Assembly: GCF_000344155.1 (NCBI RefSeq)
Contig: NZ_BAOQ01000043.1
Coordinates: forward strand, 1 to 37,854
Reading direction: 5' to 3'
DNA length: 37,854 nt
Source: Gordonia paraffinivorans NBRC 108238
Lineage (GTDB): Bacteria; Actinomycetota; Actinomycetes; Mycobacteriales; Mycobacteriaceae
Shown: one piece after another, positions 17,835 through 25,386 of the stretch
Position numbering within the stretch: the first letter of the stretch is position 1
Layout of the letters: each line of letters begins with the position of its first letter
The notes under the pieces: model-generated
Database searches by the model: none
Told to the model about the DNA's origin: nothing
Seen by the model: the letters and a program-made list of their open reading frames with translations, nothing else
Position numbers and translations under genes: made by a program

Positions 17835-17913
17835 GGGCACAAGGTTAACGACCGTCCCGACGGCGGGCGTGCTGCCGCTCGTCGACTGCAAGCCTTCTGG
17901 ATGCGCCGGACGA

Positions 17914-18702
17914 TCAGGCCTCGGTCTCCCCCGCCTCCCGCCGGGCCCGCTTGGCGGCGCGCGCGGCCTGCTCCTCGGCGTCCATGCGGTTGGCCTCCTC
18001 CAGCGTCGGGGCCGACCCGCCGAGGCGGGCGGGCACCCAGTACTCGCCCTTCGGGTGCTCGCCATAGGCGTCCTGCAGCTCGTGGAGCTTGGCCTCCATC
18101 ACCTCGTGGAGGCGTGCGGTGAGGGTCTCGGGGTCGCCGGTCGGCTCGAGGGGTTCGCAGACGCCGATCATGATCTTGAAGTGGTGGCGGCCGAGCTGCT
18201 TCGGGTGCCCCTTGGTCCAGACCCGCTGGGCGCCCCAGATGACGTGCGGGATGATCGGCGCTCCCGACTCCAGCGCCATGCGCGCCGCGCCGGTCTTGAA
18301 GTCCTTGAGCTCGAAGCTGCGGCTGATCGTGGCCTCCGGGTAGACGCCGACGAGTTCGCCGCGCCTCAGGTACTCGACGGCGGCCCGGTAGCTCTCCGCG
18401 CCGGCGGTGCGGTCGACGGGGATGTGCTTGAGCGCGCGCATGATCGGGCCGGAGATCTTGTTGTCGAAGACCTCCTTCTTGGCCATGAAGCGCACCTTGC
18501 GGTTCCCCTTGAGGAAGGCCGGGATGCCGGCGTAGGTGAAGTCCAGGTAGCCGGTGTGGTTGATGGCGACGACGCCGGGGCCCTCCGCGGGGACGTGCTC
18601 GACGCCGGACACCTTGAAATCCAGTCCCTCGGCCAGCCACATCAGGCGGGCGGCGGCGATCACGGTGTCGTAGACGGGTTCCATGCGGGAAAGCTTAGTC
18701 AT
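17914..18702 (-). CDS. PlsC-type acyltransferase family protein (second copy)
   Basis: A 262-residue paralogue of the downstream acyltransferase, sharing AINHTGYLDF, IPVDRTAGAESYRAAVEYL, VYPEATISRSFELKDFKTGA and the near-identical tail element EYWVPARLGGSAPT. Both catalytic blocks are intact. It also ends in a charged Ala/Arg helix (AARAAKRARREAGETEA). The start at 18702 overlaps the end of the TetR gene by 8 bases, so TetR, two acyltransferases and HAD hydrolase form one minus-strand unit. The duplication corresponds to the run of acyltransferases Rv3814c-Rv3816c in M. tuberculosis. The acyl acceptor is unknown. Confidence 0.88.
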   Translation of the reverse strand: MTKLSRMEPVYDTVIAAARLMWLAEGLDFKVSGVEHVPAEGPGVVAINHTGYLDFTYAGIPAFLKGNRKVRFMAKKEVFDNKISGPIMRALKHIPVDRTAGAESYRAAVEYLRRGELVGVYPEATISRSFELKDFKTGAARMALESGAPIIPHVIWGAQRVWTKGHPKQLGRHHFKIMIGVCEPLEPTGDPETLTARLHEVMEAKLHELQDAYGEHPKGEYWVPARLGGSAPTLEEANRMDAEEQAARAAKRARREAGETEA

Positions 18703-19333
18703 GCCGGGCGCCGCGACGACCGGTGTCGGGCCCGCCCATCCCGGTGACGGCGAACACGAGGTCGACGGCGGCGTCGGCGAGCTCGTCCGGCGGGAGGGCC
18801 AGCCGGCCGTCGATGTGGTCGACGTAGAGCGCCACCAGCGCGCCGGTCAGCGCCGAGGACATCACGGCCAGCCGCTCGGGGGTGTAGGAGCTCCCCTCGG
18901 CCACCATCGCGAGGACGGCCTCGACGAAGGCGGGGACGGTGGCGGCGCGGTGCGCGCGCAGCACGTCGTCGGCCAGGGGCTCGCGCAGCAGGATTCGGGC
19001 CCGACCGGGGTCGTCGGCGAAGAACCCCCGGATGGCGTCGAGCAGTGCACGGGCACTGCGCCGCGGGTCGGCCGGCCGGTCGACCGCCGCGATCCGGTCG
19101 AGCAGCTGTGCGGTCACCCGGTCGTAGACCGCCGTGACGACTTCTTCGGTCGAGGAGAAGCTCTCGTAGAAGTACCGCGGGCTGAGGCCTGCCTCCCGCA
19201 CCACCGCGCGCATGGTGACCGCGCTCGTCCCGCCGGCCCCCAGCAGGCGCTCGGCGGCGGCGAGCAGTTGCTCGCGCCGGTCCGTCGAGCGATCGGCGAG
19301 GGTCTGCCCGCGCCACAGCCTGGCCGAACTCAT
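18695..19333 (-). CDS. TetR-family transcriptional regulator
   Basis: A 212-residue repressor-type protein. The N-terminal helix-turn-helix region reads REQLLAAAERLLGAGGTSAVTMRAVVREAGLSPRYFYESF in two parts, with recognition helix LSPRYFYESF near residues 50-60, followed by an all-helical ligand domain. It leads the unit that continues into the two acyltransferase genes and the HAD hydrolase, so it probably controls them together with itself. The 233-base divergent region to the MBL-Rieske gene lies upstream. No clear dyad operator was found there apart from the parS-like site. Confidence 0.88.
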   Translation of the reverse strand: MSSARLWRGQTLADRSTDRREQLLAAAERLLGAGGTSAVTMRAVVREAGLSPRYFYESFSSTEEVVTAVYDRVTAQLLDRIAAVDRPADPRRSARALLDAIRGFFADDPGRARILLREPLADDVLRAHRAATVPAFVEAVLAMVAEGSSYTPERLAVMSSALTGALVALYVDHIDGRLALPPDELADAAVDLVFAVTGMGGPDTGRRGARHD

Positions 19334-19377
19334 GTGCTCATCGTCGCATCCCGTGCGCGCCGTCCGCCCGGATCGGA

Positions 19378-19393
19378 TGTTTCACGTGAATCA
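19378..19393. other. parS-like chromosome centromere site (ParB binding)
   Basis: TGTTTCACGTGAATCA matches the bacterial parS consensus TGTTTCACGTGAAACA at 15 of 16 positions; the single difference is T for A at position 14. The central 10 bases, TTCACGTGAA, are perfectly palindromic. It lies in the intergenic gap between the divergent TetR and MBL-Rieske genes, a usual place for parS. It implies the window is within the origin-proximal domain, agreeing with the position of the matching genes in M. tuberculosis. No second copy was found in the window. Confidence 0.75.
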
Positions 19394-19566
19394 GGCGATG
19401 TTCGCGGCCACTGCGGAGCTCCGAGGTGATCCGGCCGATGGTGAGACCGGTCACCCGCGCGCGGCGCAGGACTCAAGGCCCACGCGGGCGGTGCGGGCGG
19501 GTCGATACATTGGAGGACTGTAGTGCTGTGCCGCGTAGCCCCGCGCAACGATGAAAGGCCCTCTTC

Positions 19567-21168
19567 GTGCAGATCACCAGCATCGGTCATGCCGGTTTCC
19601 ACATCCAGACGACCGCCGGATCGATCCTCTGCGACCCGTGGGTCAACCCGGCCTACTTCGCCTCGTGGATCCCGTTCCCGGACAACTCCGAGCTCGACTG
19701 GAAGAAGCTGGGTGACTGCGACTACCTCTACGTGTCGCACCTGCACCTCGACCACTTCGACGAGCGCAACCTGCGCGACAACGTCAACAAGGACGCGACG
19801 GTGCTGCTGCCGGACTACCCCGTCCCGGACCTGCGCCGCGAACTCGAGAAGCTCGGCTTCACCAAGTTCGTCGAGACCACCGACTCGGTGAAGACCACGG
19901 TGTCCAACGACAAGGGCTCGCTCGACATCATGATCATCGCGCTGCGCGCGCCGGCCGACGGTCCGCTCGGCGACAGCGCGCTCGTCGTCGACGACGGCGA
20001 GACGGTCGCGTTCAACATGAACGACGCCCGCCCCATCGACCTCGACGTCGTGAAGGAGAACTTCGGGCACGTCGACGTGCACATGCTGCAGTACTCGGGC
20101 GCCATCTGGTACCCGATGGTCTACGACATCCCACGCAAGTCGAAGGCGAACTTCGCCGCCCAGAAACGACAGCGCGGCATGGACCGGGCCCGCTCCTACA
20201 TCGAGCAGGTCGGCGCCACCTGGGTCGTACCGTCGGCCGGCCCGCCGATGTTCCTCGACGAGGATCTGTTCGCGCTCAACGACTTCGGATCGTGCGACAA
20301 CGCCGACGAGACGTCGATCTTCCCCGACCAGGCGACGTTCCTGGAGCAGATGCGCATCCACGGCACCGACGACGGCGAGAAGCATCGCGGGTTGATGATG
20401 ATCTCCGGCTCGGTCGCCGAGTTCACCGGCTCCACGCTCGACGGGGTCAGCCACCCGTTCCCTCCGGAAGAGGTGTTCGGGGAGAACAAGCGGGCATACC
20501 TCGAGCGCATGAAGGAGAAGTTCGCCCCGGTCATCGCCGCCGAGAAGGCCACCTGGGCGCCGGCCGAGGGCGAACCGCTGCTGCCGCAGCTCAAGGAGCT
20601 GTTCGAGCCGATCATGGCGCAGTCGGATCTGATCTGCGACGGCATCGGCTACCCGGTCGGCCTGGTGATGACACCCGGCGGCGGCCCGGCCAACGAGCAG
20701 ACCGAGACCGTGGTCCTCGACTTCCCCAACCGCATCGTGCGGAAACCCAAGGAGGGAGAGGGCAAGTACCGCTACGGTTTCCGCATCGCGACCGAACTCG
20801 TCCGCACCGTGCTGCGCGACAACGAGCCGGACTGGGTCAACACGATCTTCCTGTCCACGCGCTTCACGACGTGGCGCATCGGCGGCTACAACGAATTCCT
20901 GTACACCTTCTTCAAGTGCCTGACCGACGAGCGCATCGCCTACGCCGACGGCTGGTTCGCCGAGGCCCACGACGACTCGGCCTCGATCGTCAAGGACGGC
21001 TGGGAGATCCAGCGCCGCTGCCCGCACCTCAAGGCCGACCTCGACAAGTTCGGCGTCATCGAGGGCGAGAAGCTGACCTGCAACCTCCACGGCTGGCAGT
21101 GGGATCTCGCCTCGGGACGCTGCCTGACGTCGAAGGGCCACGAGCTGCGCGCGACCAGGCTCGACTGA
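19567..21168 (+). CDS. Metallo-beta-lactamase-fold hydrolase fused to a Rieske [2Fe-2S] domain
   Basis: A 533-residue protein resembling Rv3818. The N-terminal ~250 residues are an UlaG-like MBL domain with metal motif SHLHLDHFD (H58, H60, D62, H63) and an early acidic DPW. A middle region of unknown function follows. The C-terminal ~60 residues are Rieske-like: CPH (C485, H487) and CNLH (C505, H508) with GWQWDLASGRC after it, the full set of cluster ligands. The start is GTG 19567, with AAAGG 8 bases upstream; no closer ATG exists. The domain set recalls CMP-sialic-acid hydroxylase, though the Rieske part is at the other end. It is probably a cytoplasmic redox enzyme; the substrate is unknown. 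Confidence 0.87.
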   Translation: MQITSIGHAGFHIQTTAGSILCDPWVNPAYFASWIPFPDNSELDWKKLGDCDYLYVSHLHLDHFDERNLRDNVNKDATVLLPDYPVPDLRRELEKLGFTKFVETTDSVKTTVSNDKGSLDIMIIALRAPADGPLGDSALVVDDGETVAFNMNDARPIDLDVVKENFGHVDVHMLQYSGAIWYPMVYDIPRKSKANFAAQKRQRGMDRARSYIEQVGATWVVPSAGPPMFLDEDLFALNDFGSCDNADETSIFPDQATFLEQMRIHGTDDGEKHRGLMMISGSVAEFTGSTLDGVSHPFPPEEVFGENKRAYLERMKEKFAPVIAAEKATWAPAEGEPLLPQLKELFEPIMAQSDLICDGIGYPVGLVMTPGGGPANEQTETVVLDFPNRIVRKPKEGEGKYRYGFRIATELVRTVLRDNEPDWVNTIFLSTRFTTWRIGGYNEFLYTFFKCLTDERIAYADGWFAEAHDDSASIVKDGWEIQRRCPHLKADLDKFGVIEGEKLTCNLHGWQWDLASGRCLTSKGHELRATRLD

Positions 21169-21196
21169 CCGGGCCCACGACGACCCCGGTGCACCG

Positions 21197-21811
21197 ATGA
21201 CGGCCGAACGGACCTACGCGGGACGTCCGGTGAGCGACCGCGCAGCCGAGCGCCGGCGCCGCTTCCTCGACGCCGCGCTGGCCGAGTTCAGCGGCACGGG
21301 CTATGCGAAGTCGTCGGTGACGTCGATCTGCCGCACCGCGGGACTCTCCCGCCGACAGTTCTACGAACTGTTCAGCGACCGCGAGGACCTGCTCGTCGCG
21401 CTGTACGACGAGATCCAGCACGCCGCCCGCGACGCCGTCGTCGACGCCCTGGCCACGGCCGAGACCCGCGACCGTCGCGAACTCGCGACGGCGGCGATGA
21501 GGGCGTACATGGAGTCGGTGGGCACCGACCCGCGACGCGCCGAGGTGTCCTTCGTCCAGATCGTGGGCGTGAGCCCGCGTGTCGAGCAGCATCGGCTCGA
21601 CGGTCGCGAGGAGTGGGTCGAGTTCTTCGTCGCGGCCATGGCGGACTTCGCCGGCCTCCCCCGCGACGATCGCCGACGACACCTCGCGATCGCCTTCGTG
21701 GGGGCCCTGACCAGCCTCGTCCATCGCTGGAGCGTGTCGACGGACCCGGCGCCCATCGCCGAGGTCGTGGCGCTGCTCTCCGACATCCTGGTGTCCTTCG
21801 CCGACCTGTAG
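21197..21811 (+). CDS. TetR-family transcriptional regulator
   Basis: A 204-residue regulator: helix-turn-helix at about residues 22-62 (RRFLDAALAEFSGTGYAKSS, then ICRTAGLSRRQFYELFSDRE), followed by a helical effector domain. It starts 28 bases after the MBL-Rieske stop, so it may be co-transcribed with it. A strong inverted repeat lies 65 bases after its stop, in front of the lipase gene, making the lipase a plausible target. Ligand unknown. Confidence 0.88.
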   Translation: MTAERTYAGRPVSDRAAERRRRFLDAALAEFSGTGYAKSSVTSICRTAGLSRRQFYELFSDREDLLVALYDEIQHAARDAVVDALATAETRDRRELATAAMRAYMESVGTDPRRAEVSFVQIVGVSPRVEQHRLDGREEWVEFFVAAMADFAGLPRDDRRRHLAIAFVGALTSLVHRWSVSTDPAPIAEVVALLSDILVSFADL

Positions 21812-21875
21812 CGACCGGCGAATCCGCCGCGCTCCATTGTGTGCTGCCCCACACCCGTGTATCTTCGCCCGGAGT

Positions 21876-21895
21876 GTGAGACACAGGCGTCTCAC
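21876..21895. promoter_or_regulatory. Perfect inverted repeat, candidate TetR operator of the lipase gene
   Basis: GTGAGACacaggcGTCTCAC has perfect 7-bp arms around a 6-base spacer, the size and symmetry of TetR-family operators. It lies 19 bases before the lipase start at 21915 and 65 bases after the stop of a TetR gene, the nearest candidate for binding it. Pairing of regulator and site is inferred. Confidence 0.5.
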
Positions 21896-21914
21896 TATTT
21901 CTCGAGGGGGCGGC

Positions 21915-23327
21915 ATGGGGAGGACGACGATGAGGGCGCGGCTGACGGCCGCGGCGATCGCGCTGACAACGGTGATCGGTGCCGCGCTCGGCTCGGGGAC
22001 CGCAGCGGCGGTACCGGTGGCACCCGCTCTCCCGTTCCCCGTGCCGCCGGCGATCCCGGAGTTCGACCAGGACTTCTACCTGCCGTCACCGGCGACGTAC
22101 GTCGACAAGGTGCCCGGCGAGTTGATCGCGGCGCGGCGGGTCCATCTCGCGGCGTTGTCGGTGATCCCGATCAACGTCGACGCGTGGCAGATCTCGTTCC
22201 GGTCCACCAACACCCGCGGCGAGCCGATCCCGGCCGTGGCCACCGTCCTCAAGCCGAAGGGGCCGGCGAAGCCGGGCCCGTCGAAGCTGGTGTCGTGGCA
22301 GTCGGCGGAGGATTCGACTGCGCTCTACTGTGCGCCGTCGTATGCGTTGCAGCAGGCGTCGATCCCGGGCGCGCTCACCGGATCGGCGGACTCGGCGTAC
22401 GAGGTCCTGCAGATCACCTCGCTCGTCGGCGCGGGCTGGTCGGTGGTCATCCCCGACCACCAGGGCCCCGAATCCGCCTTCGCCGCAGGGCCGCTCGCCG
22501 GACGCATCACCCTCGACGCCATCCGCGGCGCACGCGACTTCTCCCCCCTCGGACTGAAGAGGGATCTCCGCGTCGGCCTGATGGGCTACTCCGGCGGCGC
22601 GATCGCGACGGGCTGGGCCGCCGAACTCCACGAGTCGTACGCCCCGGAGCTCCCGATCGTCGGTGCCGCGGAAGGCGGTGTGCCCGCCGACATCCGGGCG
22701 ATGGTCGACCTGGCGAACAACAACGCCGCGTCGGGCCTCATCCTGGCGGGCATCATCGGGGTCAGCCGCGAGTACCCGGAACTCGAGCGTTTCCTGCGGC
22801 GCCACCTGAACCCGCTCGGAAAGGCGTTGCTGGCGAGCAAGAATCCGCTGTGCCTGACCTACCAGTCCGCCCTGGCGCCGTTCCTGAACATCAAGGGACT
22901 GGTGAACCTCCCCGGCGATCCGCTCGACTACCCGACTCCTCGAAAGGTGTTGGGGCAGTTGAAGATGGGAGCGAACGTTCCGGACTTCCCGATGTTCGTC
23001 TACCAGTCCAACCCGGACTGGGTCTCGCCGGTGGGCCCGGTGAACGAGTTGGTGCGCACCTACTGCGCGGACCCCGACGCGAGCGTGCGCTACGTCCGCG
23101 ACCACTTCAGCGAGCACGTCTCGCTGGCCATCGAGGGATTCGCGCCGGCGATCGTGTGGATGCGTGACCGCCTCGACGGCAAGCCCACCGGAGTCGGTTG
23201 CACCACCGCCGACCAGGGCTCGATGTCCCTCGACCCGAAGACCTGGCGCGCCTTCGTCAACCTGGTGGGCAACAACCTGGCCCTGTTGATCAACCAAGAA
23301 CTCGGCAACCCGCCGCGGCTCCCGTAG
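21915..23327 (+). CDS. Secreted LIP-family lipase / triacylglycerol lipase-like protein
   Basis: About 470 residues. An N-terminal signal peptide (LTAAAIALTTVIGAALGSGTA, then AAVP) indicates export. The alpha/beta-hydrolase core has WQSAEDSTALYCAPSY near the oxyanion region, VIPDHQGPESAF, the nucleophile elbow LMGYSGGAIATGW (Ser in GYSGG) and a late catalytic His candidate in RDHFSEHVSLA. This pattern fits the fungal/actinobacterial secretory lipase (LIP) family, which hydrolyses acylglycerols. The start is ATG 21915 (GAGGGGG nearby) or ATG 21930, which has GGGGAGG 6 bases upstream and also keeps the signal peptide. A likely TetR operator precedes it and a strong hairpin follows. Confidence 0.88.
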   Translation: MGRTTMRARLTAAAIALTTVIGAALGSGTAAAVPVAPALPFPVPPAIPEFDQDFYLPSPATYVDKVPGELIAARRVHLAALSVIPINVDAWQISFRSTNTRGEPIPAVATVLKPKGPAKPGPSKLVSWQSAEDSTALYCAPSYALQQASIPGALTGSADSAYEVLQITSLVGAGWSVVIPDHQGPESAFAAGPLAGRITLDAIRGARDFSPLGLKRDLRVGLMGYSGGAIATGWAAELHESYAPELPIVGAAEGGVPADIRAMVDLANNNAASGLILAGIIGVSREYPELERFLRRHLNPLGKALLASKNPLCLTYQSALAPFLNIKGLVNLPGDPLDYPTPRKVLGQLKMGANVPDFPMFVYQSNPDWVSPVGPVNELVRTYCADPDASVRYVRDHFSEHVSLAIEGFAPAIVWMRDRLDGKPTGVGCTTADQGSMSLDPKTWRAFVNLVGNNLALLINQELGNPPRLP

Positions 23328-23360
23328 ACACGGAGGCTTCGACGGGCTTGCTGCCGGGGT

Positions 23361-23403
23361 CCGGGCCGTCGTTGATGTGCACCCCGCATCATCGACGGTC
23401 CGG
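23361..23403 (+). terminator. Long hairpin terminator after the lipase gene
   Basis: A 17-bp stem, CCGGGCCGTCGTTGATG (23361-23377) against CATCATCGACGGTCCGG (23387-23403), has one mismatch, one G-T wobble and a 9-base loop. It starts 34 bases after the lipase stop and 90 bases before the next gene. The rest of the gap (23328-23492) shows nothing else clear. Confidence 0.6.
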
Positions 23404-23492
23404 GCGCATCCACCCGGCGTCGGCCGCAGTTTGTCTCCGGGCCACACCGGCAGGTCGTTTGGACCGCGCTGCCCACGGGTAGTCGGCGCCCT

Positions 23493-23897
23493 ATGACCAC
23501 CGTCAGCGAGTTGCTCCAGTCCCATCCGCAGCGCGACAACATCGACATCGACGTTCTCTCCGAGTGCATCGAGGCGTGCAGCGCGTGCACGCAGGCGTGT
23601 ATCGCGTGCGTCGACGCATGCCTGGGAGAACGCGACGTCGACGCTCTTATCGAGTGCATCCGCACCGATCTGGACTGCGCCGACCTGTGCACGGTCACCG
23701 AGCACGTGCTGTTGCGCATGACCCATGCGAACGTCGCCGTCGTGCGCGAGACCCTCGAGGCCTGCGCGGTCGCCTGCAAGACGTGTGCCGACGAATGCGC
23801 GCAGCACGCCGAGATGCATCAGCCCTGCCGCACCTGCGCCGACGCGTGTCGGCGCTGCGAGGCGGCTTGCAACCGTCTGCTCGAGATCCTCGGCTGA
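23493..23897 (+). CDS. Cysteine-rich four-helix-bundle copper-storage (Csp/DUF326) protein
   Basis: A 134-residue protein with 18 cysteines spaced along helices: CIEACSACTQACIACVDAC in the first, CIRTDLDCADLC in the second, CAVACKTCADEC in the third and CRTCADACRRCEAAC in the fourth. This pattern is characteristic of Csp proteins, which bind many Cu(I) ions inside a four-helix bundle and assemble as tetramers. There is no signal peptide, so it resembles the cytosolic Csp3 type, where it would store or buffer copper. It stands alone between terminator and small gene; no copper transporter or CsoR-like regulator is adjacent. Confidence 0.9.
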   Translation: MTTVSELLQSHPQRDNIDIDVLSECIEACSACTQACIACVDACLGERDVDALIECIRTDLDCADLCTVTEHVLLRMTHANVAVVRETLEACAVACKTCADECAQHAEMHQPCRTCADACRRCEAACNRLLEILG

Positions 23898-23940
23898 CCG
23901 CCGGCGAACCACCCCCACCCCCGAACAGAGGAGAACCGCA

Positions 23941-24150
23941 ACGGCCCGCTACCGCGTCCTGGACTCGAACGAGAACGTCGTCGAGGAGAAGGAATTCGAC
24001 GACGCCACCGGCGCATACGACTGGTTCAAGACCGTCGCCGCTCCCGATGACAGCCTCGGCACCGTCATGCAGGTCCACGACGAGGGCGGATGGAAGAACT
24101 TCGAGGTGTCCGACGGCGGTACGAACCCGAATCCCTCCGCCGACGCCTGA
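23941..24150 (+). CDS. Small uncharacterised protein with an apparent ACG start
   Basis: The 69-residue frame begins ACG GCC CGC TAC CGC and reads like a real small protein: ARYRVLDSNENVVEEKEFDD, then TGAYDWFKTVAAPDDSLGT and a Trp-containing beta-like stretch (MQVHDEGGWKNFEVSDGG). AGAGGAG ends 7 bases before the ACG, exactly where an ATG is expected, and no ATG, GTG or TTG lies in frame until about residue 41. Either ACG is used, or an ATG has been mutated or misread. It follows the copper-storage gene by 43 bases. I do not recognise the family; the compact, acidic, alpha/beta composition suggests a soluble protein. Confidence 0.55.
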   Translation, partial: TARYRVLDSNENVVEEKEFDDATGAYDWFKTVAAPDDSLGTVMQVHDEGGWKNFEVSDGGTNPNPSADA

Positions 24151-24183
24151 GTCACTCCGGTCGCCGGGGTCAACCGGGCGCGG

Positions 24184-25305
24184 TCAGCACCCCCGCGCCG
24201 GTTGCCCGGCGAACCGCTGCCCGAGGTACCCGACCGCTTCCGCGGTGAACGGGAGCAGCGCCTCGGTGTGTGACATGCCGCGGTACGCGGTGAACGTCGT
24301 GGCGACGCCCCTCCGGCAGTAGCCCGACGCCAGGGCGGCGACGTCGCCGCTGATCATCAGCCCGTCACCGATGCCGTCGGAGTTGCCGACGCCGAGCAGC
24401 ATCGGCGTCCGCGGCGTCCCGAGGGTGCCCATGACGTTCTTCGCGATGGCCTGCCGCACCCCGGGCACGTCGAGAAGCCCGCCCACTCCCGGCCGGAGCA
24501 GGTCCTGGTCGGTGAGACCGGGGTACGCGTCGGCGAACTGCGCGATGCACTCACCCGAGATCTGCCTCAGGATGCGCGAGCCCTTCGGCGACAGGTAGGG
24601 CTGGATGTCCAGGTCGTAGGTGTCGTTGTAGACCGCGGTCAGGGCGGGGATGACCCCGGTCCACTGCCGCTTCCCGTTGACGTAGCCCAGGTTGTGGGCG
24701 GGGTTCACCGGTATCCCGCCGGCGGCCGCCCCGATCACGTTCAGTTCCGGCGCATAGGTGGGCGCGAGCTCCGCGCCGAAACCGGTGGGCACCGATCCGC
24801 CGGAGTAGCCGAAGAGGGCGATCGGCGTCCGGCGCGGCGCCTTCAGATACCGCAGGGTGGCCCGCACACCGTCGAGCGCGGTGTACGCGGATTCTCGGGC
24901 CATGGTCCAGCGCAGCCCCGGACCCTCGTAGTCGGGCACCGACACCGTGAACCCGGCGGTCATCAGCGCGGTGATGGACGGCAGGTCGATGGGCTCGGTC
25001 GTCATGTTGCCTCCCCGCAGCGTGTGCGAGGGATCGCACTGCGCGCCGAGGGCGTCGTAGAAGGAGTGGTAGGACACGACCCGCCGAGGCGCGCCGGGCC
25101 CGACTCCGGGCGGAGAGAGCACGGTGGTGACCGTCGCCGAGGGCCCGTCGAAGTTGTCGGTGGTGCGGTAGAGGAGCTGCGTCGCGGTGACCGGCACGCT
25201 GGTGCCGCGCCATCCGAGTGCGACCTGCCTGGTGCGCAGGATGTCCCCCGGCGCGCGGCGTTCGTAACCCGACGGCGGCGTGTAGAACGGGTCCTGGCTC
25301 GGCAA
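24184..25305 (-). CDS. LIP-family lipase-like protein without a visible signal peptide
   Basis: A 373-residue alpha/beta hydrolase related to the lipase at 21915: DPFYTPPSGYERRAPGDILR at the start, SYHSFYDALGAQCDPSHTLR, VSVPDYEGPGLRW, the nucleophile elbow ALFGYSGGSVPTGFGAELAP and a late TAYRGMSHTEALLPF with a His candidate. Known LIP proteins are secreted, but here the only start before DPFY is a TTG at 25305, with no good ribosome binding site, and the 27 in-frame codons upstream are not hydrophobic. The stop of the membrane-protein gene lies 81 bases upstream, so a normal signal peptide does not fit. It may be cytoplasmic, or the 5' end may be damaged. Confidence 0.75.
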   Translation of the reverse strand: MPSQDPFYTPPSGYERRAPGDILRTRQVALGWRGTSVPVTATQLLYRTTDNFDGPSATVTTVLSPPGVGPGAPRRVVSYHSFYDALGAQCDPSHTLRGGNMTTEPIDLPSITALMTAGFTVSVPDYEGPGLRWTMARESAYTALDGVRATLRYLKAPRRTPIALFGYSGGSVPTGFGAELAPTYAPELNVIGAAAGGIPVNPAHNLGYVNGKRQWTGVIPALTAVYNDTYDLDIQPYLSPKGSRILRQISGECIAQFADAYPGLTDQDLLRPGVGGLLDVPGVRQAIAKNVMGTLGTPRTPMLLGVGNSDGIGDGLMISGDVAALASGYCRRGVATTFTAYRGMSHTEALLPFTAEAVGYLGQRFAGQPARGC

Positions 25306-25386
25306 GTGCGCCGGCGCCGTCGCACTCCGCGACCGGATCGGGGCAGGTCGTCGCGGATTTCTCCCCGCCCGGACGCGCGGCGTCGG

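Noticed and set aside
17835..17913. Extra coding sequence in front of the acyltransferase at 16965 (longer frame to 18065)
   Set aside because: The upstream residues are a Pro/Arg-rich shadow of the neighbouring acyltransferase gene, and the ATG at 17834 gives the normal family N-terminus.
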